From NCBI GenBank assembly GCA_026705605.1, contig JAPPAK010000003.1, forward strand, positions 234,770-298,769: a stretch of 64,000 bases of DNA. The letters are read 5' to 3'. Each line of letters opens with the position of its first letter. The stretch's first letter is position 1. A model generated the notes under the pieces. That model did no database searches. It was not told where the DNA came from and saw only the letters and a list, made by a program, of their open reading frames with translations. The DNA is from Chloroflexota bacterium. Its GTDB lineage: Bacteria > Chloroflexota > Dehalococcoidia > Tepidiformales > Tepidiformaceae. Made by a program: the position numbers and the translations under genes. Shown one piece after another: positions 25,001 through 34,403 of the stretch.

Positions 25001-27007
25001 TTGAAGGCTTCCACCACGACAACACCTGGACGACCCCTGGGCCTGTGGCTGGGCCTTGCCTTGCTGGGGCTTGTCGCCATTGTGCTGGCGACGGCATGCG
25101 GGGATGACGAGGTGACGGAGGCGCCGGAGACACAAACACCAACTGCGACGGCGGAGGCGCCGGAAACGCAAACGCCAACCGCTGCCCAGGAGACGCCATC
25201 AACTGAAACACCGGCGGCTGCCACGGAGACGCCGTCGGCGGCGACACCCACGGCTGCCGCGGAGACACCGACACCGGAACCAGAAGCGGACCCCGAAGAC
25301 GGCACGACCGTGAGCCAGCTACAAGCAGGCGCAGCGGCATTCGAATACGGCATCGGGAGGCACGGCGGCACCCTGACGGTTGCGACGATCGCGGAGCCGT
25401 TGACGTTCAACCTGGCGATCGCCAACGACGCCAGCTCCTCGGGCGTGTTGAGCTACCTGTTCGAGGGACTGACCGAAATTTCGTGGCTCACCAACGAGGT
25501 CGAGCCCTTGCTGGCGGAGTCGTGGGAAGCCTCGGATGACGGGCTGTCCTGGACGTTCCGGCTCCGCGAGGACGTGCGCTGGCATGACGGGACGCCTTTC
25601 ACCGCACACGACGTGGAGTTCACGTTCAACCAGATCATCTACAACGACGACATCCCCGCGAGCGCACGGCCGACCTTCACGTTCCGCTTCCTCGATGAGG
25701 AGGGCGCGTGGACGCAGGCGCCGATGACGGTCGAACTGATCGACACCTACACGGTGCGGTTCGTGCTCCCGGTGCCCTTTGCCCCGTTCCTGCGAGCGAT
25801 GGGAATGGCAATCTACCCGAGCCACATCCTGGAGCCGGCAGTGCGCGATGGCACCTTCGTGGAGACGTGGGACATCGAGACGGACCCGAGAGAGATCATC
25901 GGGACGGGGCCGTTCACCATCGACCTGTACGAGCCGGGCACGCAAGTCGTGCTCACGCGCAACCCGGACTACTGGCTAACGGACGACGCCGGTGAGTCGC
26001 TTCCCTACCTGGACTCCATCGTGCAGGTAATCGTGCCCGACCTGGAAGCGGAGCTGGAGTCGTTCCTCACGGGAGAGAGCGACGTCTACGGTGTGCCGGG
26101 AAGGGAGTTTTCCACGCTCCAGCCCCTCGAATTCGAAGACAACTTCACGATCCACCGCCGGGGTCCGGGATTTGGCACGACATTCCTGGTCTTCAACATG
26201 AACCCCGGCAGTGACCCCGAAACGGGGGAGCCGTTCCTGCCGCCCGAGAAGCTCAGGTGGTTCAGGACCACCGCGTTCCGCCAGGCCGTCTCTCATGCAA
26301 TCGACCGTGACCGAATCATCGATGAGGTGTACCACGGCCTTGGGTATCCGCAGTGGTCCTCGATCAGCCCGGCCGCGGGCAACTTCCACAACCCGGAGGT
26401 GCGACGCTACCCGCACGACACGGGTGAGGCGAATCGAATCCTCGACGAACTGGGGTGGGTAGACCAGGACGGGGACGGATTCCGCGAGGACAGCGACGGC
26501 AACCCGATCACGTTCACGATTGCGACGAACGACGGGAACACCGTGCGCTCGGAGGTACTCGTGCGGATTCACGAGAATCTCCAGGCGATCGGTATCCGCG
26601 CGGAGTACGAGCTCAGGGACTTTGGCGACCTGGTGGGGCAGCTCACGGCAACCTTCGACTGGGAAGCGATCGTCATCGGGCTGACCGGCGGACCGGAGCC
26701 ACACAACGGGATCGGCGTCTGGCACAGCAGCGAGCTGCTGCACATGTGGCACCCGAACCAGAGCGTGCCGTCCACAGAGTGGGAGGCGGAAATCGATCGG
26801 CTGTATATCGAGGGGAGCCAGGAACTGGACCGCGAACTCCGGTACGAGTACTACCACCGCGCGCAGGCGCTGGCGGCGGAGAACGCGCCCCTTATCTACA
26901 CCGTGCTGGGGGAGCGCCTGACCGCGGTTCGCAACCTGTTCGGCAACACGACGCCGACCCTGTACGGGCTCTGGGACATCCGCTACCTGTACCTGCTGGA
27001 CCAGTAG
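25001..27007 (+). CDS. ABC transporter substrate-binding lipoprotein, family 5
   Basis: A 668-residue SBP_bac_5 protein. The signal peptide ends in a lipobox (VLATAC, Cys about residue 33), followed by a 70-residue Thr/Pro/Glu/Ala linker with repeats of EAPETQTPTA type. The SBP fold follows (LLAESWEASDDGLSWTFRLR; AFRQAVSHAIDRDRIIDEVY). These receptors take peptides, oligosaccharides or other solutes. Start TTG at 25001 with GGAG seven bases upstream. As with the other family-5 receptor here, no permease or ATPase gene is adjacent. Confidence 0.9.
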   Translation: MKASTTTTPGRPLGLWLGLALLGLVAIVLATACGDDEVTEAPETQTPTATAEAPETQTPTAAQETPSTETPAAATETPSAATPTAAAETPTPEPEADPEDGTTVSQLQAGAAAFEYGIGRHGGTLTVATIAEPLTFNLAIANDASSSGVLSYLFEGLTEISWLTNEVEPLLAESWEASDDGLSWTFRLREDVRWHDGTPFTAHDVEFTFNQIIYNDDIPASARPTFTFRFLDEEGAWTQAPMTVELIDTYTVRFVLPVPFAPFLRAMGMAIYPSHILEPAVRDGTFVETWDIETDPREIIGTGPFTIDLYEPGTQVVLTRNPDYWLTDDAGESLPYLDSIVQVIVPDLEAELESFLTGESDVYGVPGREFSTLQPLEFEDNFTIHRRGPGFGTTFLVFNMNPGSDPETGEPFLPPEKLRWFRTTAFRQAVSHAIDRDRIIDEVYHGLGYPQWSSISPAAGNFHNPEVRRYPHDTGEANRILDELGWVDQDGDGFREDSDGNPITFTIATNDGNTVRSEVLVRIHENLQAIGIRAEYELRDFGDLVGQLTATFDWEAIVIGLTGGPEPHNGIGVWHSSELLHMWHPNQSVPSTEWEAEIDRLYIEGSQELDRELRYEYYHRAQALAAENAPLIYTVLGERLTAVRNLFGNTTPTLYGLWDIRYLYLLDQ

Positions 27008-27016
27008 GGGCGCTCG

Positions 27017-27844
27017 CTACTCCCGGGGGATGCCGAGGGCGTCGTACGAGTCCATGCCGGCGTCGTATTTCGACTGGGCGGCGTTCATGATCTCGATGGC
27101 GTCCGCGCGACGGGCGGTCTGACCGAAGATCTGCTGCTCGTGGCGGCGAGCGTCGTAGATGTTGAGGTCGCGGCCGCCCATGAAGCTGCGCTTGCACGCA
27201 TCGAGGCTGAAGGCGGGCCACTGGGCGATGTGGGCGGCCCAGGCGATAGCCTCCTCGCGCAGCGTGTCGTCGGGGACGACCTTGTTGATGGCGCCGAGGT
27301 TGAGAGCCTCCTGAGCGGTGATGGGGCGGCCGTCGAGGATCATCTCGAGGGCCTTGGTCGGGCCGATGAGGCGGGCGAGGCGGGTGCAGCCGCCGGCGCC
27401 GGGCGGGATGCCGATGGCGACCTCGGGCTGGCCGTAGGTGGCGGACTCGGCGGCGATGCGGAGGTCGCAGCCCCAGGAGAGCTCGGCGCCACCGCCCCAA
27501 GCCTGGCCGTTGTTGGCGGCGATGGAGATGATAGGGCTATCGCCGACGCGCTCGAAGATGGAGCGGTCGGCGCCGTAGGGGGTCTTCGGCGGGGGCACCG
27601 CGTTGCCCATGGCCGCCATGCCCTCCATGGCCTGCACGATTCCCCCCAGGTGCCAGTGGGCGATGAAGTAGCCGGGCGTATCGGAGGCCAGCACGAAAAC
27701 CTTCGCGCCGGACTCTTCGATCTCGGAGATGGCGTCGAGGATACCCGCTCCAAGCTCGCCACCCCCGAAGTTCATGGGCGGGTCGGAGAAGGCGATGAGG
27801 CCGACGCCGTCGGCGGGGTAGGTCACGTTCACGGTTACAGACAC
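27017..27844 (-). CDS. enoyl-CoA hydratase/isomerase family protein
   Basis: A 275-residue crotonase-fold protein. It has NNGQAWGGGAELSWGCDLRI (oxyanion loop) and YGQPEVAIGIPPGAGGCTRL with the expected Glu of PEV. The first oxyanion segment (FVLASDTPGYFIAHWHLGG) is divergent. The GTG at 27844 with GAGGAG upstream fits better than the open frame to 27988. It is divergent from the first P450 gene, with 142 bases between, so a shared promoter region is possible. Confidence 0.87.
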   Translation of the reverse strand: MSVTVNVTYPADGVGLIAFSDPPMNFGGGELGAGILDAISEIEESGAKVFVLASDTPGYFIAHWHLGGIVQAMEGMAAMGNAVPPPKTPYGADRSIFERVGDSPIISIAANNGQAWGGGAELSWGCDLRIAAESATYGQPEVAIGIPPGAGGCTRLARLIGPTKALEMILDGRPITAQEALNLGAINKVVPDDTLREEAIAWAAHIAQWPAFSLDACKRSFMGGRDLNIYDARRHEQQIFGQTARRADAIEIMNAAQSKYDAGMDSYDALGIPRE

Positions 27845-27986
27845 GGATGCGGCTCCTCGGAGTGAAGTGGCGGGTAGTGTGCGGTGACGGGAGACGCTTC
27901 GCCAGCGCCAACGCCCGGCCGGGGGCCACGCCAGCGCCGGGAAAGTGGCAGAATCCCCGAAAGACCTCACCGAGGGAGAACGACGC

Positions 27987-29342
27987 ATGACGACAGAGAG
28001 CGCGCCAAGCGACTACACGGAGCTGATCAACGCGGTGGCGGAGTGCCCCGTCAACCTGGACGACGTGGACCTGTTCGCCCCGGGCGCACAGGAGCACTGG
28101 GCGGACGCCTACAAGATTCTCCACGCCGAATCGCCCGTGCAGCGCATTCCGGGGGAGGGCAGCACGCCCGACACCGACGGCTTCGTGATCACGAAGTACC
28201 AGGACATCTACGACATCGTCCGTGACCCGTGGACGTTCCCGCAGCCGGGATTCGCCGGGGCGGAGGGGAACAGCACCGCCGGCATGAGCACGGAGGACGG
28301 CGAGGCGAGCGCGCTCGCCGACGCGATGGCGCTGAACACGCTGCGGCCCAACCTGGAGCTGCACAAGGCGCACCGCATCGAGCTGACCGACCCGTGGGTG
28401 GGGGCGACGGGCGCTCCGCGCCACCGCCCGATGGTCGAGAAGTTCGTGGACCAGTTGATCGACGAGTGGATCGACCGCGACCCGGCGGAGATCGAGTTCG
28501 TTGAGGACTTCGCCGCGCCGCTACCCCAGCTGGTGATGACGACGATCCTCGGGTGGCCGCTGGAGGACCTGGAGATCCTGCGCAAGTGGGGCCAGGCGCA
28601 GGTGCGGCGCTTCGTCTACGGCAAGGGCCACCGCAACATCATGTCGGACGAAGAGGAGATGGAGAACGCTCGCGACCTGGGCGACTTCATGCAGTACGTC
28701 CAGGACCAGGTGACGCACAAGCGGGAAAACCCCGGCGACGACATGACCACCTTCCTGACGCAGGTCACCTATCAGGCGATGAACCGCAAGCTGACCGACA
28801 ACGAGGTCATCGGCGTGCTGTTCGGGATGCACATCGGCGGTCTCGAGACGACGCAGTACGCAATCGCGGCGGAGGCGCAGCTGCTGGCCGAGAATCCCGC
28901 GCTGTTCCAGGAGCTGAAGGCGGACCCCTCCAAGGTTCGCTTCTTCGCCGAGGAAGGGATGCGCATCCACGCGCCCACGCAGGGTCTCTCGACCCGCATG
29001 GCGGCAAAGGACGTGGAGATTCGCGGCATGCCGATCCCGAAGGGGTCGATCCTGCACCTGCGCTACGGCGCAGCGAACCTGGACGACGAGGAGTTCGGCT
29101 GTCCGGCGGACGTCGACCTGGCGCGCCCGAACACGGGGCGGCACATGACGTTTTCGCAGGGCATCCGCGTGTGCCCGGGGGCGGGCATCTCGCGCCTCGA
29201 GCAGAACATCGCCTGGGAGCGGCTGACGCAGCGGCTGGACACGCTCGAGTTCATCCCGGGCAAGAACGACTTCCGCCACCAGCCCGGCATCATGCTCGGC
29301 CTGTGGGAGCTGCACATGCAGTTCACGAAGGCCGCCGGCTAG
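27987..29342 (+). CDS. cytochrome P450 (group A)
   Basis: A 451-residue soluble bacterial P450. The heme loop is FSQGIRVCPGAG with Cys about 396, the ExxR is in EEGMRIHAP, and the I-helix is GMHIGGLETTQYA with the acid/alcohol pair Glu-Thr. It hydroxylates an unknown hydrophobic substrate using O2 and two ferredoxin-delivered electrons. ATG at 27987 with GAGGGAG upstream. It is a paralog of the P450 at 34404-35747 (matching N-terminal CPVNLDDVDLF and C-terminal HQPGIMLGLWEL). First of a run with a small protein and two further P450s. Confidence 0.95.
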   Translation: MTTESAPSDYTELINAVAECPVNLDDVDLFAPGAQEHWADAYKILHAESPVQRIPGEGSTPDTDGFVITKYQDIYDIVRDPWTFPQPGFAGAEGNSTAGMSTEDGEASALADAMALNTLRPNLELHKAHRIELTDPWVGATGAPRHRPMVEKFVDQLIDEWIDRDPAEIEFVEDFAAPLPQLVMTTILGWPLEDLEILRKWGQAQVRRFVYGKGHRNIMSDEEEMENARDLGDFMQYVQDQVTHKRENPGDDMTTFLTQVTYQAMNRKLTDNEVIGVLFGMHIGGLETTQYAIAAEAQLLAENPALFQELKADPSKVRFFAEEGMRIHAPTQGLSTRMAAKDVEIRGMPIPKGSILHLRYGAANLDDEEFGCPADVDLARPNTGRHMTFSQGIRVCPGAGISRLEQNIAWERLTQRLDTLEFIPGKNDFRHQPGIMLGLWELHMQFTKAAG

Positions 29343-29356
29343 AGGAGGCGGATCCC

Positions 29357-29635
29357 GTGCGCGACGAACGGGCACATCCGAGGAATGCCGGGGCCGGCAA
29401 CGCCGACGCTCCGGCGGCGGAGCGGGCCTTCCGCAAGCCGCCTCCACTGCACGGGCGGGAGTCGCACATCCGCATCTTCGACGCCGAGAACGAGGCGCGG
29501 AAGGTGTACGGGGAGACGCAGCGGTCGCGAGACGGCTCGCTCCCGCACGAGGAGCACGGTCCGAGCGCCGTGCTGAAGGCGCTCGATCCGTTCTGGACGC
29601 GGGGAATCATCCCCGAGGACGAAGTCGAGGCCTAG
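29357..29635 (+). CDS. 92-residue protein of unknown function between P450 genes
   Basis: A GTG-started frame with GGAGG eight bases before it, 14 bases after the first P450 and 22 bases before the next. It is hydrophilic and charged, with no signal, helix or cysteine (HIRIFDAENEARKVYGETQR; KALDPFWTRGIIPEDEVEA). I do not recognise a family. The tight spacing in a P450-P450-P450-ferredoxin run and the good ribosome site argue that it is real and acts with them. Confidence 0.7.
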   Translation: MRDERAHPRNAGAGNADAPAAERAFRKPPPLHGRESHIRIFDAENEARKVYGETQRSRDGSLPHEEHGPSAVLKALDPFWTRGIIPEDEVEA

Positions 29636-29657
29636 AGTTCCCCAAAGGAGACACGCA

Positions 29658-31010
29658 ATGACGGCGACAGAAGAGTCCTCCGCGTTCGCCGAGGCTATCC
29701 GGGAGCAACTCAAGCTGGCGATTGAGCCGCAGGAGTTCGACAGCGACGAGTTCCAGCGGGACCCGTTCCCGCTCTACAAGCGGCTGCGCGACCACCACCC
29801 GATCTACCAGGACCTCTTCCACAAGCGCTGGGTGGTGAGCCGCTACGACGACATCGTGGCGGTGTTCCAGAACAACGACGACTTCGACCGGGCGGCCTAC
29901 GACCCGAAGGGGGAGTACGAGTTCGGGAAGAAGCAGGTGTTCGGCCCGAACATCCTCGAGTACGGCAACAGCGACGAGCACCGCTTCCTGCGCAACGTCG
30001 TGGCCGACCAGTTCGTGGGGAACCGGCTCGCCGGCTTCCTGCCATTCATCGAGCAGATCGCGCGCGAGATGATGGGGAAGATCTGGGAGAAGTCGACGGA
30101 CGACATCGCGAAGGGCTTCTCGGACACGGGCGAGGTTGAGCTGGTCAGCCAGTTCACGACGCAGTTCCCGATCCGCGTCATCTCCAACATGCTCGGGCTG
30201 CCGCGCGCGGACGAGGACACCTTCGTGCGCTGGTACCAGCACCTGATCGTCGGACTCGGCTTCGGGGGCGAGTACTTCGCCAAGGGGATGCAGGCGCGGA
30301 ACGAGATGTGGGACTACCTCGACCCGCTCATCCGGCGCGCGGAGGACAACCCCGGCGAGGATCTCATCTCGCGCATCGTGCACGCGGAGTTCCGCGGGCA
30401 GCGCATGACGGTGGACGAGATCAAGGGGTTCATCGCGCTCCTGCTGGCGGCGGGCGGGGACACGACGGACAAGGCGATCGCGAACATGTGGTACCACATG
30501 CTGTACACGCGGCCGGACCAGTTCGAGAACGAGGTGCAGCGCGACCCCAGCCTCTGGACCAACGTGTTCACGGAGATGATGCGCTACGACCCGGTGGTGC
30601 ACGGCCAGGCCCGGCACACCACGCGGGAAATCAAGATCCACGGCGAGGTTATCCCCGAGCGGGCAGTGGTCTCGCTGATGCTGGGAGCGGGCAACCGGGA
30701 CGAGCGCGTGTTCAAGGATCCGGACACGTACGACATGCTGCGGGACGACCTGCACATGGGCCGCGAGCTGCGTTCGGGGCGCTACCCGGACGGCAAGCAC
30801 GGGCACCTCGGCTTCGGGATGGGCCAGCACTTCTGCATGGGCTACGCGATGGCGCGCCAGGAGGCGATCATCGCCTGCACGCGACTGGCGGAGGCGATGA
30901 AGAACCCGCGGCCCAAGTTCCCGACGCACGAGGGGATCACGTCCCCGAACATCGGCTCGGGTGGCTTCCGCGCGCCGAAGGAGCTCTGGATCCAGTTCGA
31001 CGTGAACTAG
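29658..31010 (+). CDS. cytochrome P450 (group B, copy 1)
   Basis: A 450-residue P450. Heme loop FGMGQHFCMGYAMARQE (His in place of the usual Arg, common in bacterial P450s; Cys about 393), ExxR in TEMMRYDP, I-helix LLAAGGDTTDKAIANM. ATG at 29658 with AAAGGAG. It is followed 73 bases later by a near-duplicate (group B, copy 2). It differs strongly from the group A P450s on either side, so the cluster holds two distinct substrate specificities. Confidence 0.95.
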   Translation: MTATEESSAFAEAIREQLKLAIEPQEFDSDEFQRDPFPLYKRLRDHHPIYQDLFHKRWVVSRYDDIVAVFQNNDDFDRAAYDPKGEYEFGKKQVFGPNILEYGNSDEHRFLRNVVADQFVGNRLAGFLPFIEQIAREMMGKIWEKSTDDIAKGFSDTGEVELVSQFTTQFPIRVISNMLGLPRADEDTFVRWYQHLIVGLGFGGEYFAKGMQARNEMWDYLDPLIRRAEDNPGEDLISRIVHAEFRGQRMTVDEIKGFIALLLAAGGDTTDKAIANMWYHMLYTRPDQFENEVQRDPSLWTNVFTEMMRYDPVVHGQARHTTREIKIHGEVIPERAVVSLMLGAGNRDERVFKDPDTYDMLRDDLHMGRELRSGRYPDGKHGHLGFGMGQHFCMGYAMARQEAIIACTRLAEAMKNPRPKFPTHEGITSPNIGSGGFRAPKELWIQFDVN

Positions 31011-31083
31011 GGGGTTCGCGAAGCGCCTGTCGGTGCGCGATGTCTTAGGCTACGCACACGCACGCACCGACAGGAGGGAGCCG

Positions 31084-32433
31084 ATGACGGCAACCGACGA
31101 ATCCACCGCGATGGCCGACGCCATCAGGGCGCAGTTGGCCCTCGCGATCGAGCCGCAGGAGTTCGACGGTCCGGAGTTCCGGAAGGACCCGTTCCCGCTT
31201 TACAAGCGGCTGCGCGACCACCACCCCATCTACCAGGACCTCTTCCACAACAACTGGGTGGCGAGCCGCTACGACGACATCGTCGCCATTTTCCAGAACA
31301 ACGATGACTTCGACCGGGCGGCGTACGACCCGAAGGGGGACTACGAGTTCGGGAAGAAGCACGTGTTCGGGCCGAACATCCTCGAGTACGGCAACAGCGA
31401 CGAGCACCGCTTCCTGCGGAACGTCGTCGCCGACCAATTCGTGGGGAACCGGCTCTCCGCGTTCCTGCCGTTCATTGAGCAGATCGCGCGCGAGCTGATG
31501 GGGCAGATCTGGGCGAAGTCGGCGGACGACATCGCGAAGGGCTTCTCCGACACGGGCGAGGTCGAGCTGGTCAGCCAGTTCACGAACCAGTTCCCGATCC
31601 GGGTCATCTCCAACATGCTCGGGTTGCCGCGCGAGGATGAGGACATGTTCGTGCGCTGGTACCAGCACCTGATCGAGGGGCTTGGGTTCGGCGGCGAGCA
31701 CTTCGCCAGGGGGATGCAGGCCCGGAACGAAATGTGGGAGTACCTGGACCCGCTGATCCTGCGCGCCGAAGACGCGCCCGGCGAGGACCTGATCTCCCGC
31801 ATCGTGCACGCGGAGTTCCGCGGGCAGCGCATGAACGCGGACGAGATCAAGGGGTTTATCGCGCTCCTGCTGGCAGCGGGCGGCGACACGACGGACAAGG
31901 CGATCGCGAACATGTGGTACCACATGCTCTACACGCGTCCGGACCAGTTCGAGGAAGTGAAGAAGGACCCGGACCTCTGGACCAACGTCTTCACGGAGAT
32001 GATGCGCTACGACCCGGTGGTCCACACGCAAGGGCGGCGCACGACGCACGAGATCAAGATCCACGGCGAGGTCATCCCCGAGCGGGCCAACATCATCATG
32101 TACCTGGCGGCGGGGAACCGGGACGAGCGCGCGTTCAAGGACCCGGACACCTACGACATCTTCCGCGACGACCTGCACATGGGGCGCGAGCTGCGATCGG
32201 GCAGGTACCCGGACGGGAAGCACGGCCACCTCGGCTTCGGCATGGGCCAGCACTTCTGCATGGGCTACGCGATGGCGCGGCAGGAGGCGATCATCGCCTG
32301 TACGCGGCTCTCGGAAGCGATGAAGAATCCGCGGCCGAAGTTCGCCGACCACCCGGGCATTACGTCGCCGGTGATGGGCTCAGGGGGCTTCCGGGCGCCG
32401 GAAGAGCTCTGGATCCAGTTCGACGTCAACTAG
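31084..32433 (+). CDS. cytochrome P450 (group B, copy 2)
   Basis: A 449-residue P450, by eye roughly 85-90% identical to the preceding gene, with the same heme loop FGMGQHFCMGYAMARQE (Cys about 392) and I-helix AAGGDTTDKAIANM. The differences cluster at the N-terminus (about 10-40), near YLAAGNRDERAFK, and at the C-terminal substrate-loop region. ATG at 31084 with AGGAGG upstream; the frame open from 31033 is not needed. Recent tandem duplication. The ferredoxin gene follows 25 bases later. Confidence 0.95.
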   Translation: MTATDESTAMADAIRAQLALAIEPQEFDGPEFRKDPFPLYKRLRDHHPIYQDLFHNNWVASRYDDIVAIFQNNDDFDRAAYDPKGDYEFGKKHVFGPNILEYGNSDEHRFLRNVVADQFVGNRLSAFLPFIEQIARELMGQIWAKSADDIAKGFSDTGEVELVSQFTNQFPIRVISNMLGLPREDEDMFVRWYQHLIEGLGFGGEHFARGMQARNEMWEYLDPLILRAEDAPGEDLISRIVHAEFRGQRMNADEIKGFIALLLAAGGDTTDKAIANMWYHMLYTRPDQFEEVKKDPDLWTNVFTEMMRYDPVVHTQGRRTTHEIKIHGEVIPERANIIMYLAAGNRDERAFKDPDTYDIFRDDLHMGRELRSGRYPDGKHGHLGFGMGQHFCMGYAMARQEAIIACTRLSEAMKNPRPKFADHPGITSPVMGSGGFRAPEELWIQFDVN

Positions 32434-32458
32434 AGGCCTAGCAAGGACGGGGGAAACG

Positions 32459-32656
32459 ATGCGAGTTAAGGTCGATTTGAAGAAGTGCACGAAGAGCGGG
32501 GAGTGCTATTACAACCACCCGGCGCTCTTCCAGGTCGACAGCGAGGGCTTCCCCGTCATCCAGATGGACCCGCTTGAGGGCGAGGACATGGAGATCGAGG
32601 CCGTTCAGGCCTCGGAGGTCTGTCCCGTCGAAGCGATCACGGTGGAGGACGAATAG
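32459..32656 (+). CDS. P450-type ferredoxin (3Fe-4S or 4Fe-4S)
   Basis: A 65-residue ferredoxin with cysteines in KKCTKSGECYYNHP and EVCPVEAI. The second position of the usual CxxCxxC is Ser/Gly, typical of [3Fe-4S] ferredoxins partnering bacterial P450s. It directly follows the P450 group B pair and should pass electrons to them. No ferredoxin reductase is adjacent. Confidence 0.92.
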   Translation: MRVKVDLKKCTKSGECYYNHPALFQVDSEGFPVIQMDPLEGEDMEIEAVQASEVCPVEAITVEDE

Positions 32657-32681
32657 CCGGCCTGCGGCCCCTCGTTCCGGC

Positions 32682-33485
32682 TTAGTAGTGGATGGCGCGC
32701 CCGACGCCGCCGCCGGCGGCGATCGTGTCGCCGTGGATGGCGACTGACTTCGGCGAGGCGAGGAAGGCCACGACGCTGGCGATGTCGGACGCATCGATGA
32801 TGCGCCGGACGGAGTTGCCCTGGGCGGCTCGCTCCGTGGCCTCCTCGACGGAGATGCCCTGCTCGGAGGCGCGGTGGGCCATGAGGTCGGGCATGCGCTC
32901 CGTCCAGGTGAGGCCGGGGTGGACGACGGTGACGTTTATGCCGTGGGGACCGAGCTCGTCCGCGAGGTTCTTGGTAAGGGCGGCGACGGCAACGTTGCGC
33001 ATGCTGCCGATGGCCGTTCCCGACTGGCGCGCCGCCATGCCGCTGATGTTGATGATGCGTCCCCAGCCGTTCGCCTTGAGGTAGGGAGCGGCGGCGCGGG
33101 CGCAGCGCAGATATCCGAGCACCTTCGTGTTCATCTCCTCCTCGAAGTTGGCGTCGGTCGTGGTCTCGAGGGAGGGGACGGGGCCGGCGCCGCCACCGGG
33201 GCGGGCGGCGTTGTTCACGAGGATGTCGAGGCGCCCGAGCTGCTCGACGGCGGTGGCGACCATGGCGTCGACGGCGGGGGTGCTGCCCGTGTCGCAGACG
33301 ATGGGGATGATGCGGCGGCCGGTCTCGGCTGCGAGCTCCGCGGCCGTTGCTTCAAGGGTCTCCTTCGTGCGAGCGGCAATGGCGACGTCGACGCCCTCCT
33401 CCGCGAGGGTGCGCGCGATGGCCTTGCCGATGCCCTTGCTGCCACCGGTTACGAGTGCGGCTTTGCCTTCCAGTTCGAGGTCCAT
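32682..33485 (-). CDS. short-chain dehydrogenase/reductase-like protein without the YxxxK motif
   Basis: A 267-residue SDR with an intact cofactor loop (ALVTGGSKGIGKAIA) and NNAAR motif (LVNNAARPGGG). The conserved Ser region is ISGMAARQSG, but where Tyr-x3-Lys belongs the sequence reads TAIGSMRNVAVAALTK, so both catalytic Tyr and Lys are absent. It may be non-catalytic, use another chemistry, or belong to a divergent SDR branch. Its ATG lies four bases after the stop of the ABM-like gene. It converges with the ferredoxin. Confidence 0.85.
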   Translation of the reverse strand: MDLELEGKAALVTGGSKGIGKAIARTLAEEGVDVAIAARTKETLEATAAELAAETGRRIIPIVCDTGSTPAVDAMVATAVEQLGRLDILVNNAARPGGGAGPVPSLETTTDANFEEEMNTKVLGYLRCARAAAPYLKANGWGRIINISGMAARQSGTAIGSMRNVAVAALTKNLADELGPHGINVTVVHPGLTWTERMPDLMAHRASEQGISVEEATERAAQGNSVRRIIDASDIASVVAFLASPKSVAIHGDTIAAGGGVGRAIHY

Positions 33486-33489
33486 GGCG

Positions 33490-33897
33490 CTAGCGGAGCG
33501 AGGCCCACCAGTCGGGCACGGCGACGCGGAGGACCTCATCGTAGGTCTTCGCGATCTCGGGGGCGTCGGCGGGGACGTCCTGGGGGTTGGTGGAGGGAAG
33601 GGGGGAGGCGCCCTGGATGGGGTCGACCCACTCGATGCCCTCCTCCTCGATGACCTCCATCAGGGGCGGGGTGGCGTCCTCGTGGTGGTCGCTGATCTGG
33701 TGGTTGATGAGGAAGGTGTTGTAGTCGGGGAAGGAGAGGATGCAGTAGTAGCTGCGGGGTTCCTGCCCGCGCCACATCTCGTAGCGAAGGACATCGCTTT
33801 CGAGGGAGTGGGTCTTCTCGTAGAGGTCCTTCTGGATCTCCTCGTAGCGGGCCTCCATGCCCTCCTTGATCTTGAGCGTGATGAGCACGGTCGCCAT
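33490..33897 (-). CDS. antibiotic biosynthesis monooxygenase-like (ABM fold) protein
   Basis: A 135-residue protein with a ferredoxin-like alpha/beta start (VLITLKIKEGMEARYEEIQ) and SYYCILSFPDYNTFLINHQ, resembling ABM/quinol-monooxygenase dimeric alpha-beta barrel proteins. The C-terminal 40 residues extend past the usual ~100. Active residues cannot be assigned. ATG at 33897 with GGAGGAG upstream. It is translated just before the SDR-like gene, probably as one transcript. Confidence 0.6.
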   Translation of the reverse strand: MATVLITLKIKEGMEARYEEIQKDLYEKTHSLESDVLRYEMWRGQEPRSYYCILSFPDYNTFLINHQISDHHEDATPPLMEVIEEEGIEWVDPIQGASPLPSTNPQDVPADAPEIAKTYDEVLRVAVPDWWASLR

Positions 33898-33978
33898 GTG
33901 GGCGCTCCTCCGGGATCTGGGGATTGGCAGGCGGCACGATACGGCGGGGGGAAGAGGGGCGGCAAGGGAGGGGGGAGG

Positions 33979-34275
33979 TCAGGGGCGGTAGCGGGTCCGG
34001 AAGCCCGCGACAATCCCGAGGACCGCGACGAGGGTCAAGAGGACGGCCACCACGCTCACGGCCACTGGGAGGGCGGCGGGCGGTGTGGGAGCGAGGCCGG
34101 TGCCGGTCGCGCCGGGGGCGGGCTCGGGGCAGTCGTCCTCGGTGGTTGCGCAGGACTCAACGGAGTCACCGGCACCAGCGCCCGCTGTCGACGGGGCGGC
34201 GAGAGCAACTGCCACCACCAGCACGACTCCGAGGGTGCCGAGCCACGCCGTTTTCCCGACCATCGACGCCAACAC
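33979..34275 (-). CDS. small predicted exported/membrane protein
   Basis: A 98-residue frame: an N-terminal hydrophobic signal (TLGVVLVVAVALAAPSTAGA), a short acidic/Pro-rich loop with two Cys, and a C-terminal membrane helix (AVSVVAVLLTLVAVLGIVAG) ending in a basic tail. The start could be GTG 34275 or ATG 34263; neither has a strong ribosome site. No family recognised. Hydrophobic GC-rich frames can arise by chance, so this is moderate. Confidence 0.45.
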   Translation of the reverse strand: MLASMVGKTAWLGTLGVVLVVAVALAAPSTAGAGAGDSVESCATTEDDCPEPAPGATGTGLAPTPPAALPVAVSVVAVLLTLVAVLGIVAGFRTRYRP

Positions 34276-34403
34276 GGGCGAACCCTAGCACCCGAGTCAT
34301 CGAATTACCCCGGCCGTTTGGGCTGATCTGGGGGTGTCGATACGGGTAGGATTGGCGGCACGAAATTCGGACTCAGACGGCGAGCGCCGCGGGGAGGACA
34401 GCC

